From NCBI GenBank assembly GCA_050633105.1, contig JBOEFW010000043.1, forward strand, positions 1-64,000: a stretch of 64,000 nucleotides of DNA, in the 5' to 3' direction. The notes beneath the pieces are model-generated. The model was not told the DNA's origin. It saw only the letters and a program-made list of their open reading frames with translations, and did not search any database. Source of the DNA: Aureispira sp050633105. GTDB taxonomy: Bacteria; Bacteroidota; Bacteroidia; Chitinophagales; Saprospiraceae. Position 1 is the stretch's first letter, and every line of letters begins with the position of its first letter. Positions 52,254 through 61,753 of the stretch are shown here, piece after piece. Both the position numbers and the translations under genes were made by a program.

Positions 52254-53660
52254 ATGCACAAAAGTAAGTTGATTCGATTGTACAGTACTTTAACAAAATC
52301 TGAACATCGCCAATTTAAAAAATGGCTACAATCCCCTCTGCACAATAAACATAAGGATGTCAAAGAGTTATTCAACTATCTATTCTCTAGGACAAGTTTG
52401 GAAGGGCAACAGTTGCATCGCGAAAAAGTATTCCGACACCTCTATCCTAATAAAGCTTTTAATATGGCACGCCTCCGACATGTGATGTCGTTTGCCAGTG
52501 AAACCCTAGAGCAGTTTGTCCAGTACTTAGAATATACTAATGACCACAAAAACAGTGCGATAGGTTTATTGCGAGGTTTAAGAGAACGAAATTTAACAAA
52601 AGATGCGATACGTTTTGCAGAACAATTGCAAAAAAACGGCCGTCAACAGCCATTGAGAGATGAACACTATTATCAATGGGCGTATCAGTTGGAAAGTGAG
52701 TTGTTTAGGTTAGCTATAGCGGAGGAACAGCCTGAGCAGACCAACTTACAAACGGTAATGGATCATGCTGCTGCTGCTTTTGTATTGACCTTACTTCGCC
52801 ATGCTTGTACAGTTCTCACACACCAAAACTTGTATAAGACCAGTTATACCATTCCTTTTGTGCATGCGATTTTAGAGTATTTAGAGGAAGGACATTATAC
52901 CAATATTATTGCAATTCAGTTATATGCGGCTTGTTATCGTGCGTTTATTCACCCAGATGAAGCAGAGCATTACCAACAACTCAAAGTCCATTTGTGGGAA
53001 GCGGATAAGGTATTAAACCACGAAGCTTTTAAAGAGATTTATAGCTTGGCGATTAATTATTGCATTCGTCAGCTCAATCGCGGGCAAGAAGCCTATACAC
53101 AAGAGGCATTTGAGTTGTATATGAATGGATTACAGCAAGGTGTATTGTTAGAAAAAGGCTTTCTGAGTCCTATTGCTTATAAGAATATAGTATCGATTGG
53201 CTTGCACCTAAAGCACTTTGATACCATTGCAACCTTCTTACCTAAAGGAGAAACCTTGTTGCAACCGCCCTATCGAGCTTCTTATATCCCTTATAACCAA
53301 GCTCATTATTATTTTGCCATTCATGCCTATGATGAAGCCATTGATTTGCTTAATAATCTGGTGTATTATGATTTATTTATGGAAATAGGAGGAAAATTAC
53401 TCTTGTCTAAGATATATATGGCGCAGCAACATACCGATCTTTTAGAGGGTTTTCTGAGTAGTTTTGCCCAGTTTATTAGGAGAAAACCCAATTTGAGTAT
53501 TGCGCACAAGAAGAGCTTTTCTAATACCATAAGAATTATGCAAAAGCTCATTTATACCTATACCAAAGAACAACAAGAGCGGCTGTTAGAAGAGATCAAC
53601 AATACCGCTCAGTTGCCCGAAAAACGTTGGTTGTTGGAGCAAGTCCAACAAATAGTATAG
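52254..53660 (+). CDS. Helical-repeat protein of unknown function
   Basis: 468 residues, all helical, no signal peptide. The N-terminus MHKSKLIRLYSTLTKSEHRQFKKWLQSPLHN is a conserved opening in Saprospiraceae-type proteins (a short basic helical domain reminiscent of transcription- or RNA-associated helices); the remainder looks like degenerate TPR/HAT-like hairpins (HYYFAIHAYDEAIDLLNNLVYYD, KLLLSKIYMAQQHTD). Cytoplasmic. It converges on mvaD with 15 bases between stops. No family name is assigned. Confidence 0.75.
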   Translation: MHKSKLIRLYSTLTKSEHRQFKKWLQSPLHNKHKDVKELFNYLFSRTSLEGQQLHREKVFRHLYPNKAFNMARLRHVMSFASETLEQFVQYLEYTNDHKNSAIGLLRGLRERNLTKDAIRFAEQLQKNGRQQPLRDEHYYQWAYQLESELFRLAIAEEQPEQTNLQTVMDHAAAAFVLTLLRHACTVLTHQNLYKTSYTIPFVHAILEYLEEGHYTNIIAIQLYAACYRAFIHPDEAEHYQQLKVHLWEADKVLNHEAFKEIYSLAINYCIRQLNRGQEAYTQEAFELYMNGLQQGVLLEKGFLSPIAYKNIVSIGLHLKHFDTIATFLPKGETLLQPPYRASYIPYNQAHYYFAIHAYDEAIDLLNNLVYYDLFMEIGGKLLLSKIYMAQQHTDLLEGFLSSFAQFIRRKPNLSIAHKKSFSNTIRIMQKLIYTYTKEQQERLLEEINNTAQLPEKRWLLEQVQQIV

Positions 53661-53675
53661 TAGACAGGATAACAA

Positions 53676-54707
53676 TTAGAGGCGTACAGGACCTGGGCCT
53701 ACTTGGTCTTGCAAGTAGTGCGCATCTTCACAAAACTCTAAAAGTTCTGCTTTGATAAAGGCGGTAACGGCTTCTTTAATGTTATCAGGATATAATAAAT
53801 GTAAGTTAGGGCCTGCATCTAAACTGAAGTATAGTTGATGGCCTGTTTTTTCGCGCCATGCCCGTACTTTTTTAATCAATTCAATGGAGCCTCCTTCCAT
53901 TAGAATATAAGAAGGTTCTGAAGTCATCATTAATGCGTGTAGTTGTAAGGCTTCTTGTTCTGTAATTCTACCAAAGGTTTCCAAGTCTCCCTCTTTCAGT
54001 GCAACTAATAACTCTTCCATATTGCGATGGGCTTGCTCATAACGAACAGCAGCAAAAGGGTTATTTTCCATTAAGGCATGTCCCGCAGTACTAGAAACAC
54101 TTTTTTCGCGCCGACTAACCATTAAGATATCATCGTGGAAGGTATGGAATACCTCATGTACTTTTGATCCAAAAGGAATGGCATAATCATTAGAAGACCC
54201 CTCTGCTAGAGAAGTTTCGCCCCATAAAGCTAAATGTGGATAGACCGAACGACTTGCAGAGCCAGATCCCAAACGCGCTATATCAGAAGCTTTCTTAAAA
54301 AAGAGTTCTTCGTTGGGTATAGTGATGCTCACTTCACGTTCCATACTACACAAGCAAAGTGCTAAAGCACTCATACTAGAAGCAGAGGAAGCAATTCCAG
54401 CAGAATGTGGAAAAGAATTGTGCGACGCCAACTCTAAGTGATAAGCTGTTAAAAAGGGAAAATAATCTATAATAGAACCTAAGAAACGAACAATTTTTGT
54501 CTCAAAAGCCTTGTTTTCTTCTCCCTCAAAGGTAAATGCGACAGAAACTTGTCCATCGTCCTCTTTGGGTTGATAGCTCAAACTTGTTTCGCTGTAAGCA
54601 TTTTCTAAGGTGAAACTAATAGAAGCATTGCGGGGTAATTGTCGCCCATGTTTGCCCCAATATTTGATTAAAGCTAAATTCGAAGGACTACGCCAAGTGA
54701 TTTTCAT
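53676..54707 (-). CDS. mvaD: Diphosphomevalonate decarboxylase
   Basis: 343 residues, normal length. The GHMP-kinase fold opens ITWRSPSNLALIKYWGK, a diagnostic start for diphosphomevalonate decarboxylase, followed by NASISFTL and the ATP-binding loop SHNSFPHSAGIASSASS, then RLGSGSASRSVYPHLALWG with the substrate Ser/Arg segment. The end is SLDAGPNLHLLYP...GPGPVRL. It makes isopentenyl diphosphate by ATP-dependent decarboxylation of mevalonate diphosphate. The GYDIA-type GHMP kinase is 60 bases upstream on the same strand, a neighbouring mevalonate-pathway step in Bacteroidota. Confidence 0.95.
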   Translation of the reverse strand: MKITWRSPSNLALIKYWGKHGRQLPRNASISFTLENAYSETSLSYQPKEDDGQVSVAFTFEGEENKAFETKIVRFLGSIIDYFPFLTAYHLELASHNSFPHSAGIASSASSMSALALCLCSMEREVSITIPNEELFFKKASDIARLGSGSASRSVYPHLALWGETSLAEGSSNDYAIPFGSKVHEVFHTFHDDILMVSRREKSVSSTAGHALMENNPFAAVRYEQAHRNMEELLVALKEGDLETFGRITEQEALQLHALMMTSEPSYILMEGGSIELIKKVRAWREKTGHQLYFSLDAGPNLHLLYPDNIKEAVTAFIKAELLEFCEDAHYLQDQVGPGPVRL

Positions 54708-54767
54708 GCTGTTGTAAAACGGTGTTAGATACAGTTGGATGTAATAATAGTGTTATTTTAATCGAAC

Positions 54768-55727
54768 TTACTCATATTCTTTGATCAGCTCGTCATAACG
54801 CAACACCGTTTCATAACCCTTGTTGTTAAAGTAAGCTTTTGTTTCGTCTTCTGAGCGATCAGAAGTCACCAAAACAAAATCTCCCCCCCAGGCTCCAAGT
54901 GATTTGACAGCCCCCCAAAAATCGCTAAAATGTTGTTCTTTGGCACGGGGTTGTTGGATGATCTCTTGAACCAAGGTTTCATGCTCCTCCAACAAGGTTT
55001 CAAAGTCCTCTAAATTATGGGTATACTGCGCAATGTCGTGCGTAATTTGTGTGATGCGTGGCAACGGGGCTTCCCGCTGTTCAGGAGCCGTCGTGGTGTA
55101 ATAAACCAAGGCTTCTCTAGAGTTTTGCTTTTGACCTAAATGTACAAAGTACAACTGCTCTTTAAATGCAGGGTTAAAGGCAGAACGATCCCAACGATTA
55201 TTACCATTAAACTTCTGAAAAAGAAGTGGTCCTTCGGCTGTTGCGGCAGCAATATCATAACCAGAACCTCCAAAAGTGTATTCTAACAATTGAAAAGGAT
55301 CAACAGCAGCCCATTGTGCAATCATAGTGATCAATGTAGAACTAGATCCCAAACCCCAATCTTTAGGAAAATCCAATTGGCAAGTAACCTCCAAAGAGTC
55401 TTTCCCCTCTAAAAAGTCACGGTTGAGGTGTTGGGCTTGTTCTAAAATATTTTGTAAAGATTCAGCAACCGCTTCCTTGTCATCACCACCTTCTACTTTG
55501 ATTAAGTCGAGGTGTGGCAATTCAAACGTTGCTTCTATCCAAGTACTTTCGTCATGGGCGAGGCTACGCCAGTGCAGTTGTCTAAGTTCGTTCTTTTTAG
55601 TTTTTTTTGATTTAACGTCTAGGGATTGGCCCAATTTGGTAGGCAATGCCAAGGCAACAGCCCCTTCTGTGACAAAGTATTCCCCTGTCAGCAATAATTT
55701 TCCGTTGGTGTGTGTGGAGAAGTTCAT
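54768..55727 (-). CDS. GYDIA family GHMP kinase
   Basis: 319 residues. A GHMP-kinase layout: GKLLLTGEYFVTEGAVALALP at the start, the ATP loop LDFPKDWGLGSSSTLI, and GGSGYDIAAATAEGPLLFQK, the motif that names the Bacteroidota GYDIA family. The C-terminal domain ends SLGAWGGDFVLVTSDRSEDE. It is annotated in relatives as a mevalonate- or phosphomevalonate-kinase-like enzyme, so it probably supplies the substrate of the diphosphomevalonate decarboxylase encoded 60 bases downstream. The exact phosphorylation step is inference. Confidence 0.9.
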   Translation of the reverse strand: MNFSTHTNGKLLLTGEYFVTEGAVALALPTKLGQSLDVKSKKTKKNELRQLHWRSLAHDESTWIEATFELPHLDLIKVEGGDDKEAVAESLQNILEQAQHLNRDFLEGKDSLEVTCQLDFPKDWGLGSSSTLITMIAQWAAVDPFQLLEYTFGGSGYDIAAATAEGPLLFQKFNGNNRWDRSAFNPAFKEQLYFVHLGQKQNSREALVYYTTTAPEQREAPLPRITQITHDIAQYTHNLEDFETLLEEHETLVQEIIQQPRAKEQHFSDFWGAVKSLGAWGGDFVLVTSDRSEDETKAYFNNKGYETVLRYDELIKEYE

Positions 55728-55792
55728 AATGCAGCGATTTTGTGAAGTAAATGAAATACTCTGTGGTCTAGGAGCATAAAAAACAGGAGGAA

Positions 55793-56764
55793 TTAATCCA
55801 ATTCTAGCGTCTTGCGCAAATTTTCATCCTTTAATTGGTATTTGTTCCAATAATCCAATAACAAGGTTTTTTTGCGCGTAGCACTAGTGGTCAAGAGTTG
55901 ACCATTGTCTACATAAACTTCTTCCCAGCCTTCAATTTGGTGTGGAAAGTCCTTTTGATAATGAATAGTCAAACGACGCTCAGGAGTACTGTTATAAGAG
56001 ACTTCATAGGTCATCCACTTATCATTACTAGCATGTGCTTTTTGAATAGCCTCTGCTTCTCGTATATCCAAGTTGTAATGGAGTAGACGAGCTACCGTTG
56101 TACTAGGGATTAATTGGATCTTACCTGTTGGTAAGGTATTGGGATTAATGCGAATTCTATTGAAGAGTTCATCCTCTAGGAGTGCTTGTTCAACTTGGTA
56201 TTCGCGATCGCCCTCTTCTTCAAAATAAGAATGTAAGAGTACTTTGTATTTATAAGTTTGTAAATTGAGTTGCGTATAAGTATGACCGCACCATTCTTGT
56301 AAACTTGTGCTGACCTTAATACTATGGGGTTGGTTCTGTAGATCTACAGGAGTGAAAACAGAACTCAAAATAGAATAATCATAGACCCCTGTAACAAATT
56401 TCTTAACCGCATTCAGTTTCAAAATAGAAACAACATCCTCTTTGTTACTAGGAGTTGGATCGGTTTTGACTTGGCGTGATTTAGAAAAAGGTTCTGTGAC
56501 AAAAACAAGAACCGCCTCTCCTTTTCGCAGTTCACCATACCTTGCTTGTGTTAAAGTATAACTACTAATCTCTGCTTTTCCTTGGTACCAATATTGGTCA
56601 AAACTTCCACCCTGATCAGGTTTCTTAGCCACTGCATCTCTACTCGTTGCAGCAGAATCTAATTTAGGTGTTTTAGAGTTACAAGAAAAAGCATATAAAG
56701 AAAGAAGCCCTATCATAGACAATGAAATTAGGGAATATCGTTTATATTTAGAAAGCATGCGCAT
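55793..56764 (-). CDS. Conserved Bacteroidota lipoprotein (often misnamed Maf)
   Basis: 323 residues. Lipoprotein signal with Cys ~28 (LYAFSCNSK), then a conserved all-beta protein: FDQYWYQGKAEISSYTLTQARYGELRKGEAVLVFVTEPFS, KLNAVKKFVTGVYDYSILSSVFTPV and VSTSLQEWCGHTYTQLN. Relatives in Flavobacteriia are recorded as septum formation inhibitor Maf, but this protein lacks the nucleotide-pyrophosphatase fold and motifs of Maf, so I do not use that name. Likely periplasmic-facing and membrane-anchored. The gene is just upstream of the GYDIA kinase (65 bases) on the same strand; whether that is functional is unknown. Confidence 0.82.
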   Translation of the reverse strand: MRMLSKYKRYSLISLSMIGLLSLYAFSCNSKTPKLDSAATSRDAVAKKPDQGGSFDQYWYQGKAEISSYTLTQARYGELRKGEAVLVFVTEPFSKSRQVKTDPTPSNKEDVVSILKLNAVKKFVTGVYDYSILSSVFTPVDLQNQPHSIKVSTSLQEWCGHTYTQLNLQTYKYKVLLHSYFEEEGDREYQVEQALLEDELFNRIRINPNTLPTGKIQLIPSTTVARLLHYNLDIREAEAIQKAHASNDKWMTYEVSYNSTPERRLTIHYQKDFPHQIEGWEEVYVDNGQLLTTSATRKKTLLLDYWNKYQLKDENLRKTLELD

Positions 56765-56985
56765 AGTGGAATGGTTTAGATTTGTCCAAACTTCAATTAT
56801 GAAGTTGCTTAACGTTTAGCTATCAAAGGAGTATGATCTTTTTTGAAATTATACTCAAAACTATTACTTGAAAGATTGCCGTTCTATTCAACAATTTCCA
56901 TAGACTAAGATAAGAAATTTGTTGAACGATATCGACGATCAATCTGCTATAGCTTTTAATTATTAGATAAAACAATAAAAAAACT

Positions 56986-57504
56986 ATGAATTTAGCCCCT
57001 TTTATTAGCTCACTGTTGTTACTCTGTTTGGTTTCTTTTGGTGTTCATGGACAGACTTTGGTGGATGATACCAAAGTATTGGATGTATTAGTCTTTGAAC
57101 ACGTGCAGAAAGATAAGAAAAAAATGGTCAGTCAAGGTGCCTCTATTCGATATAAACTACGTGCAACGCCAAAAGTTTGGATAAAAGGAACATTAGAAAA
57201 GATTAAAAAAGGCAGCATGGTTGTCGATGGTAAGGAAGTGGCCTTTGATGCTTGTTTAATAATTGCTGGACGAGTGCGTACCAATGACGCTGTTATTGGT
57301 GGGGTAGCAATAGGAATAGGATTGAGTAATCTTATCTTTGGTTCGGCTTTGTTGGGCAATATTTGGACAGGGGCGACGCTATTGGTTGGAGGAACAGGCT
57401 TGTTGGTGACGGGATTGGTCTTAGTCACTAAAAGCAAGCGCTTTAATTTGGACAAAGGGTGGGAAGTACACCACGGACAATTGAAGTATAGTACGACCCA
57501 TTAG
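56986..57504 (+). CDS. Small exported membrane protein of unknown function
   Basis: 172 residues. A signal peptide (MNLAPFISSLLLLCLVSFGVHGQ) is followed by a soluble beta segment (~25-95, KVWIKGTLEKIKKGSMVVDGKEVAFDA, an SH3/OB-like KOW-type pattern) and two hydrophobic Gly-rich helices (~98-145, AVIGGVAIGIGLSNLIFGSALLG and WTGATLLVGGTGLLVTGLVLV). This is a common small Bacteroidota family in which the beta segment may resemble LSm/Tudor-like folds. Topology suggests inner membrane. It converges on the toxin-antitoxin pair. Confidence 0.72.
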   Translation: MNLAPFISSLLLLCLVSFGVHGQTLVDDTKVLDVLVFEHVQKDKKKMVSQGASIRYKLRATPKVWIKGTLEKIKKGSMVVDGKEVAFDACLIIAGRVRTNDAVIGGVAIGIGLSNLIFGSALLGNIWTGATLLVGGTGLLVTGLVLVTKSKRFNLDKGWEVHHGQLKYSTTH

Positions 57505-57587
57505 GGTAAAAAAACTAGTGAAGGAAAAGGCTATAAAAATGTTTCTTATTGTTAAGTTTTTTTTAGAGAAAAGAATGAATACTACTG

Positions 57588-58046
57588 CTAAAGATGGAGT
57601 AGTGGCCTTATTCCGTCTTTCACTAATTCATCTATTCTGGGACTATCTAATAAACCTTGGATTATTTGTAACCATTCTGCTTCTTCAATATCTCCTTCAT
57701 AAGTAATTGTACCATTATCATACAGTGCTCTGAGGTCATTATAACTATAATTGAAATTTTTATTACAATCAACATAAGTATCTTTGTAAAGTTCGTTAAG
57801 GTTATTTGGTGCCTTTATCCAAACTAAAGTACTGTAAGGAAGATTGTATCGCTCTATATAACTTTGGCGCTTTTCAAGCTGACTAGTGCAACAGGTAAAA
57901 ACTACTATTTCATTTTGAGTAGTGGTAATGCATACAAAAAAATGAGGAATGTTTGTAGTTAATTTGTTAGAGCTAAATTTATATAGTTTTTTGGGACCTA
58001 TTGCTTTGATGAATGCTTCCCGTAACTGAAATCTATCTATTTTCAT
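57588..58046 (-). CDS. Probable toxin partner of a Panacea antitoxin
   Basis: 152 residues, no signal peptide. The core reads IPHFFVCITTTQNEIVVFTCCTSQLEKR, then LVWIKAPNNLNELYKDTYVDCNK, the strand order of MazF/PemK-like SH3-barrel mRNA interferase toxins (F-V-C strand, second strand ending TSQ, VDCN). The C-terminus is acidic and helical. Start and stop overlap the upstream antitoxin gene by 4 bases (ATGA). In Panacea (PanA) systems the downstream gene encodes the toxin. I cannot assign an endonuclease active site with confidence, so the toxin class is inference. Confidence 0.72.
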   Translation of the reverse strand: MKIDRFQLREAFIKAIGPKKLYKFSSNKLTTNIPHFFVCITTTQNEIVVFTCCTSQLEKRQSYIERYNLPYSTLVWIKAPNNLNELYKDTYVDCNKNFNYSYNDLRALYDNGTITYEGDIEEAEWLQIIQGLLDSPRIDELVKDGIRPLLHL

Positions 58047-58642
58047 AGGAAATTGTACAAAGCTTGTTCCTCCAAATAGAGTTCTTTAGTTAATTGCAGG
58101 TCATCAAAAGATTGGTCAAAAAGAACAGACTCTATTGTTGGTGTTATTGGGTTTTTGAAAAAATCTAATATGTCTATTTTAAAACGTCCAGTTTCTTTAG
58201 TTTTTAATGTTTGTTCATGGCGTTTCCATTCAGGGTAAGTGTGAGAAAGTTCAGAAAGTTGATACTTGTCAAGTATCCCAAATTGCTCGTACACCGCCTC
58301 CATAGCGATACAATCAGTAATAGAGAAAATCTTTTTATACACAGATTTTTTTGTTGTATAAGTAAAATTTCCTTTTTTTTGTATGATTTCTTGTGCGTAT
58401 TCAAATTGTTCATTAGTGAGTCCTCGACCTTCTTTTAACAGATTTAGGGTATTGGAAGGCACTGGTCCTCTAGGCATCGCGTAATAGGTATCTTCAGTAA
58501 TGAGACGATAATGTTGGCGTAAATGCAACCGATCGGCTAGCCAAACCAACTTAACTGCCTTTAGGCGATTGATTTCCCCTCCTTCTTTATGAGTAAAGAA
58601 GTTGATTAATTGTACTGCTTTTTTGTATTGAAAGTTATTCAT
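58043..58642 (-). CDS. Panacea-domain (SocA/DUF4065) antitoxin
   Basis: 199 residues. The Panacea/DUF4065 domain opens FQYKKAVQLINFFTHKEGGEINRLKAVKLVWLADRLHLRQHY and continues with YYAMPRGPVPSNTLNLLK and LSELSHTYPEWKRHE, the hallmarks of this domain; shown here in short pieces: KAVKLVWLADRLHLRQHY, YYAMPRGPVPS, LSELSHTYPEW. Panacea is a promiscuous antitoxin domain that neutralises unrelated toxins and is fused or paired to them. Its stop overlaps the toxin start by 4 bases, so the order is antitoxin then toxin. A well-spaced promoter lies ~25 bases upstream, and a strong terminator insulates it from the M16 gene. Confidence 0.85.
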   Translation of the reverse strand: MNNFQYKKAVQLINFFTHKEGGEINRLKAVKLVWLADRLHLRQHYRLITEDTYYAMPRGPVPSNTLNLLKEGRGLTNEQFEYAQEIIQKKGNFTYTTKKSVYKKIFSITDCIAMEAVYEQFGILDKYQLSELSHTYPEWKRHEQTLKTKETGRFKIDILDFFKNPITPTIESVLFDQSFDDLQLTKELYLEEQALYNFL

Positions 58643-58662
58643 TGAGAGGGGTTATTGAATTA

Positions 58663-58693
58663 CAAAGATAAGTTATTTACATTAAAAAATCAA
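58663..58693 (-). promoter_or_regulatory. Promoter of the Panacea toxin-antitoxin operon
   Basis: On the minus strand: TTG (58693-58691), 20-base spacer, TATCTTTG (58670-58663). This matches the Bacteroidota -33/-7 consensus with the usual spacing, and it lies 20 bases before the antitoxin ATG, implying a very short leader. Confidence 0.62.
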
Positions 58694-58727
58694 TACCTTT
58701 TTGTTTTTAGAGATTAAACAATATATA

Positions 58728-58773
58728 AAAAAACATTTTTAGAGCTGCTNNAGCAGCTCTAAAAATGTTTTTT
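58728..58773. terminator. Long hairpin terminator with an assembly gap (NN) in its loop
   Basis: Two perfectly complementary 22-base arms, 58728-58749 and 58752-58773 (AAAAAACATTTTTAGAGCTGCT and its complement), flank two N. It follows the M16 peptidase gene and precedes the toxin-antitoxin promoter. The unknown bases are the loop; its true length may not be two. Confidence 0.85.
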
Positions 58774-58783
58774 AAAGAAAACT

Positions 58784-61753
58784 CTAAGGTTCTTTACTCG
58801 TTTCTTTCTCTGGTTTAACCGTAACAATAATGGCCTTGTCTAAGTCCAAGTATTGTGTTGCTGCTTTTTGGATGTCCTCTTTACTAATATTCTCAATCAA
58901 GTTCTCATAAGCTTTAATTTCTTTAAGATCTTTATCTTCACTGTAGTAATCAACTAAGGTATTCATCCAAAAGCGATTTTTCTCCAAATTACTTTCTCGT
59001 GTTCTACGCTGTGTTTCCCGAATTTTGTTGAAGTTTTCCTCTGAAGGACCATTGTCTTGTAGATCTTTGATTTCCTCCTTAACAGCGCCAACCAATTCGT
59101 CTACATCTTCTGGGGCACATTGGAAAAAGACAAAGAAATCAGCTAAGCCTCTAGGCTCTGTTTGAATACTAACGCTTACTCGTGGGCTATATACCCCTCC
59201 TTTTTCTTCTCTCAAGTTCTCCCGAACCATAATGTTTAAAACACTAGCCATGGATTGAAGGCGGTGCTGTTGTGCTGGTGTAAAATCTCCTTCTTGCATA
59301 AAACCTACATAGACATTGGCTTGAGGAGCGAGTCCTTTTTTAATGTCCTTAAGGCCACCATTTACACCATATTTTACCCCAACATCTTTTCCTTTTTCCT
59401 TACGATTAATGCTAGGTAATGCCCCTAAATATTGCTCTAAAGGCTTTTTCAAATCTTCTGGTTTGAAATTACCAACTAAAACAAAAGTAAAGTCACTGAA
59501 ATCACTAAAACGATCTTGGTAAATTTCAAAGGCCCGTTCTAATTTCATGGCTTCAATTTCCTTAATATCAGGCATGGCCTGACGTCTTGGATGGTCGCCA
59601 TTTTTAATGCTAACAATCTCTTTACTGAAAGCGACCATTGGATTGGCACTTTGATTGCGCAATTGCTCTACGGTTTGGCCTACAATACGCTCAAAATCAT
59701 CTTGATCTTTACGCGCATCAGTCCCATAGAGATAAACCAATTTCATTAAAGTTTCAAAATCTTCGGTAGAAGAAGAGCCGTAAAACCCTTCATACAATTC
59801 TCCAATATAAGGAGAGAGCTCCAAGGTTACCCCTGTTAGTTTCTTATTTAAAGCAATGGCATCAAATTTCCCTAAGCCCATTTGGTCAACTACACGAGCG
59901 GCATTACTAGCGGTCAAGTAATCTTCATCACTGTACAACGAGTGTCCACCAGGGCTATATGCCATCATGGAGATTTTGTCATTTTGGAAGGTCGTTGGTT
60001 TTAGAATAATACGAACGCCATTCGATAAGGTATATTCTGTAATGTTTAGGTCATCTGTTGTGACAACATTGGTCGAAACAATTTTACCAGGAGTAGGTAC
60101 TTTTTCTAATAAAGGCATGTCTAAGAACTTGTCTTTATAAGGCTCTACTACCATGTCTTTACCACTGTTCAATATTGCTCTTAATGCTTCTTCTGAAGGA
60201 ATTTTGACACTTTCCTTTTCAGGAGCGGTAATGACCAAGGCACGATTTTCTTCTGTAATCCATTGTTTTCCCAAAGCATTGATTTCCTCTAAGGTAATGC
60301 TAGGTAAAAATTCCTTAATCAGACGCATCTCTTTCTCCGCACCAAACAAAGGCTCATTGTTCAGAAAGTGATAAACGGCTTGCATCGATAAGTCTCCAGA
60401 ACGTGTTTTATCACGCTCTTTGTATTGCGCTTCTGCAGCAGCTTCTAAGGCTAATTTTTGACGCTCCAATTCTGTATCTGTAAAACCATGTTTTAAGACG
60501 CGTTGATTTTCACGTACTAAGATTTTTACTGATTCCAAAATACCCGCTTCTTTAGCAGAAGCAGAAGCAAAATAGACATCCTTGCTGCGTACAAAACCAC
60601 CATAACCTGCATTCGCACGAATGAAAGGCGCTTCTTTTTCTTGTGCAATCTCTACAAAACGCTCATTGAGCATTCCGTTGTATAACTGCTGCATAATGGT
60701 AAGGCGATAATCTTCTAGATTCTCCACCTTTTGCGCTTCATGCTTGATGTATAAATTAACATCCACACTTGTCGCCTCTTTATCTGTAGCAATTCCAATC
60801 AACGTTTCTTTGTGATTAGGAACTTGGTACAATTCTTTCTTTCTAGGGTTCTCAGGGTTCTTAAGGCCCGCAAATTTAGCTTTTATCTTTTGCTCCATTT
60901 CCTCTACATTCAAGTCACCAACAACAATGATGGCTTGTAGTTCTGGACGGTACCAATCTTTATAAAAGCGGCGGAAACGGTCATGTGGCGCATTTTGAAT
61001 GATGTCCATGACTCCAATAGGAAGGCGGTCAGCATAACGAGTATCGTAAAATACTTTTGGCCACCAAGTATAACGCATGCGTTCTGTTGCTCCTAAACCT
61101 GTACGCCATTCAGATTGAATGACGCCACGCTCTTTGTCGATTTCTTCCCCTTCAAAGGCAATTCCAGTAGCCCAGTCACTCATGACGGTTAACCCTTTAT
61201 CTACTAATCCTTCTTTGTCTGTTGGGAGTTGTAGCATGTAAACAGTTTCGTCAAAAGAAGTGTAAGCATTAAGATCTGCCCCAAAACGTACACCTGTCTT
61301 TTCTAAGAAATTGATTAGGTCGTTTTTAGCAAAATTAGTGGTACCATTAAAGGCCATGTGCTCTACAAAATGCGCGAGTCCTCGTTGGTCATCATCTTCT
61401 TGCATAGAACCCGCGTCTACTGCTAGGCGTAATTCTAAACGATTTTCAGGCTTGCTGTTCTTACGAATGTAATAACGCATCCCATTATCCAAGGTACCTG
61501 TTCGGAAATTGGGAGAGAAGGGCAATTCTGCCTTCATTCCACTGGCTTTTTCTACCGTTGCATCTACCGTTGCTGTACTTCCCAAGGAGCCCAAACCACT
61601 AATAGGAGAGGGCGCAGTTGTATCGGTTGTGGCGACAGGATCGCTTTTTTTGTTCTTATTTTTGGCAACGCTACCAGTATTTACACAAGCTATTTGGGCG
61701 TAGAAGAGTGAAAAGACTAATAGAAAACCAAACAACTTAGAGGGGTTGTTCAT
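58784..61753 (-). CDS. M16 family zinc metallopeptidase (pitrilysin-like), lipoprotein
   Basis: 989 residues, the length of two-lobed M16B/M16A processing peptidases. A lipoprotein signal (Cys 23 in AQIAC) and a Ser/Thr-rich linker (~25-75) precede the catalytic M16 half with the inverted zinc motif HFVEH (His 128, Glu 131, His 132) and the downstream ligand segment KERGVIQSEW. The second, non-catalytic M16 half starts ~560 (ITEYTLSNGVRIILKPT) and ends YLDLDKAIIVTVKPEKE. It probably degrades peptides in the periplasm or at the outer membrane. A terminator closes the transcript. Confidence 0.95.
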   Translation of the reverse strand: MNNPSKLFGFLLVFSLFYAQIACVNTGSVAKNKNKKSDPVATTDTTAPSPISGLGSLGSTATVDATVEKASGMKAELPFSPNFRTGTLDNGMRYYIRKNSKPENRLELRLAVDAGSMQEDDDQRGLAHFVEHMAFNGTTNFAKNDLINFLEKTGVRFGADLNAYTSFDETVYMLQLPTDKEGLVDKGLTVMSDWATGIAFEGEEIDKERGVIQSEWRTGLGATERMRYTWWPKVFYDTRYADRLPIGVMDIIQNAPHDRFRRFYKDWYRPELQAIIVVGDLNVEEMEQKIKAKFAGLKNPENPRKKELYQVPNHKETLIGIATDKEATSVDVNLYIKHEAQKVENLEDYRLTIMQQLYNGMLNERFVEIAQEKEAPFIRANAGYGGFVRSKDVYFASASAKEAGILESVKILVRENQRVLKHGFTDTELERQKLALEAAAEAQYKERDKTRSGDLSMQAVYHFLNNEPLFGAEKEMRLIKEFLPSITLEEINALGKQWITEENRALVITAPEKESVKIPSEEALRAILNSGKDMVVEPYKDKFLDMPLLEKVPTPGKIVSTNVVTTDDLNITEYTLSNGVRIILKPTTFQNDKISMMAYSPGGHSLYSDEDYLTASNAARVVDQMGLGKFDAIALNKKLTGVTLELSPYIGELYEGFYGSSSTEDFETLMKLVYLYGTDARKDQDDFERIVGQTVEQLRNQSANPMVAFSKEIVSIKNGDHPRRQAMPDIKEIEAMKLERAFEIYQDRFSDFSDFTFVLVGNFKPEDLKKPLEQYLGALPSINRKEKGKDVGVKYGVNGGLKDIKKGLAPQANVYVGFMQEGDFTPAQQHRLQSMASVLNIMVRENLREEKGGVYSPRVSVSIQTEPRGLADFFVFFQCAPEDVDELVGAVKEEIKDLQDNGPSEENFNKIRETQRRTRESNLEKNRFWMNTLVDYYSEDKDLKEIKAYENLIENISKEDIQKAATQYLDLDKAIIVTVKPEKETSKEP

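Noticed and set aside
55793..56764. Septum formation inhibitor Maf
   Set aside because: The product is an all-beta lipoprotein lacking Maf motifs; the name used for relatives is an annotation error.
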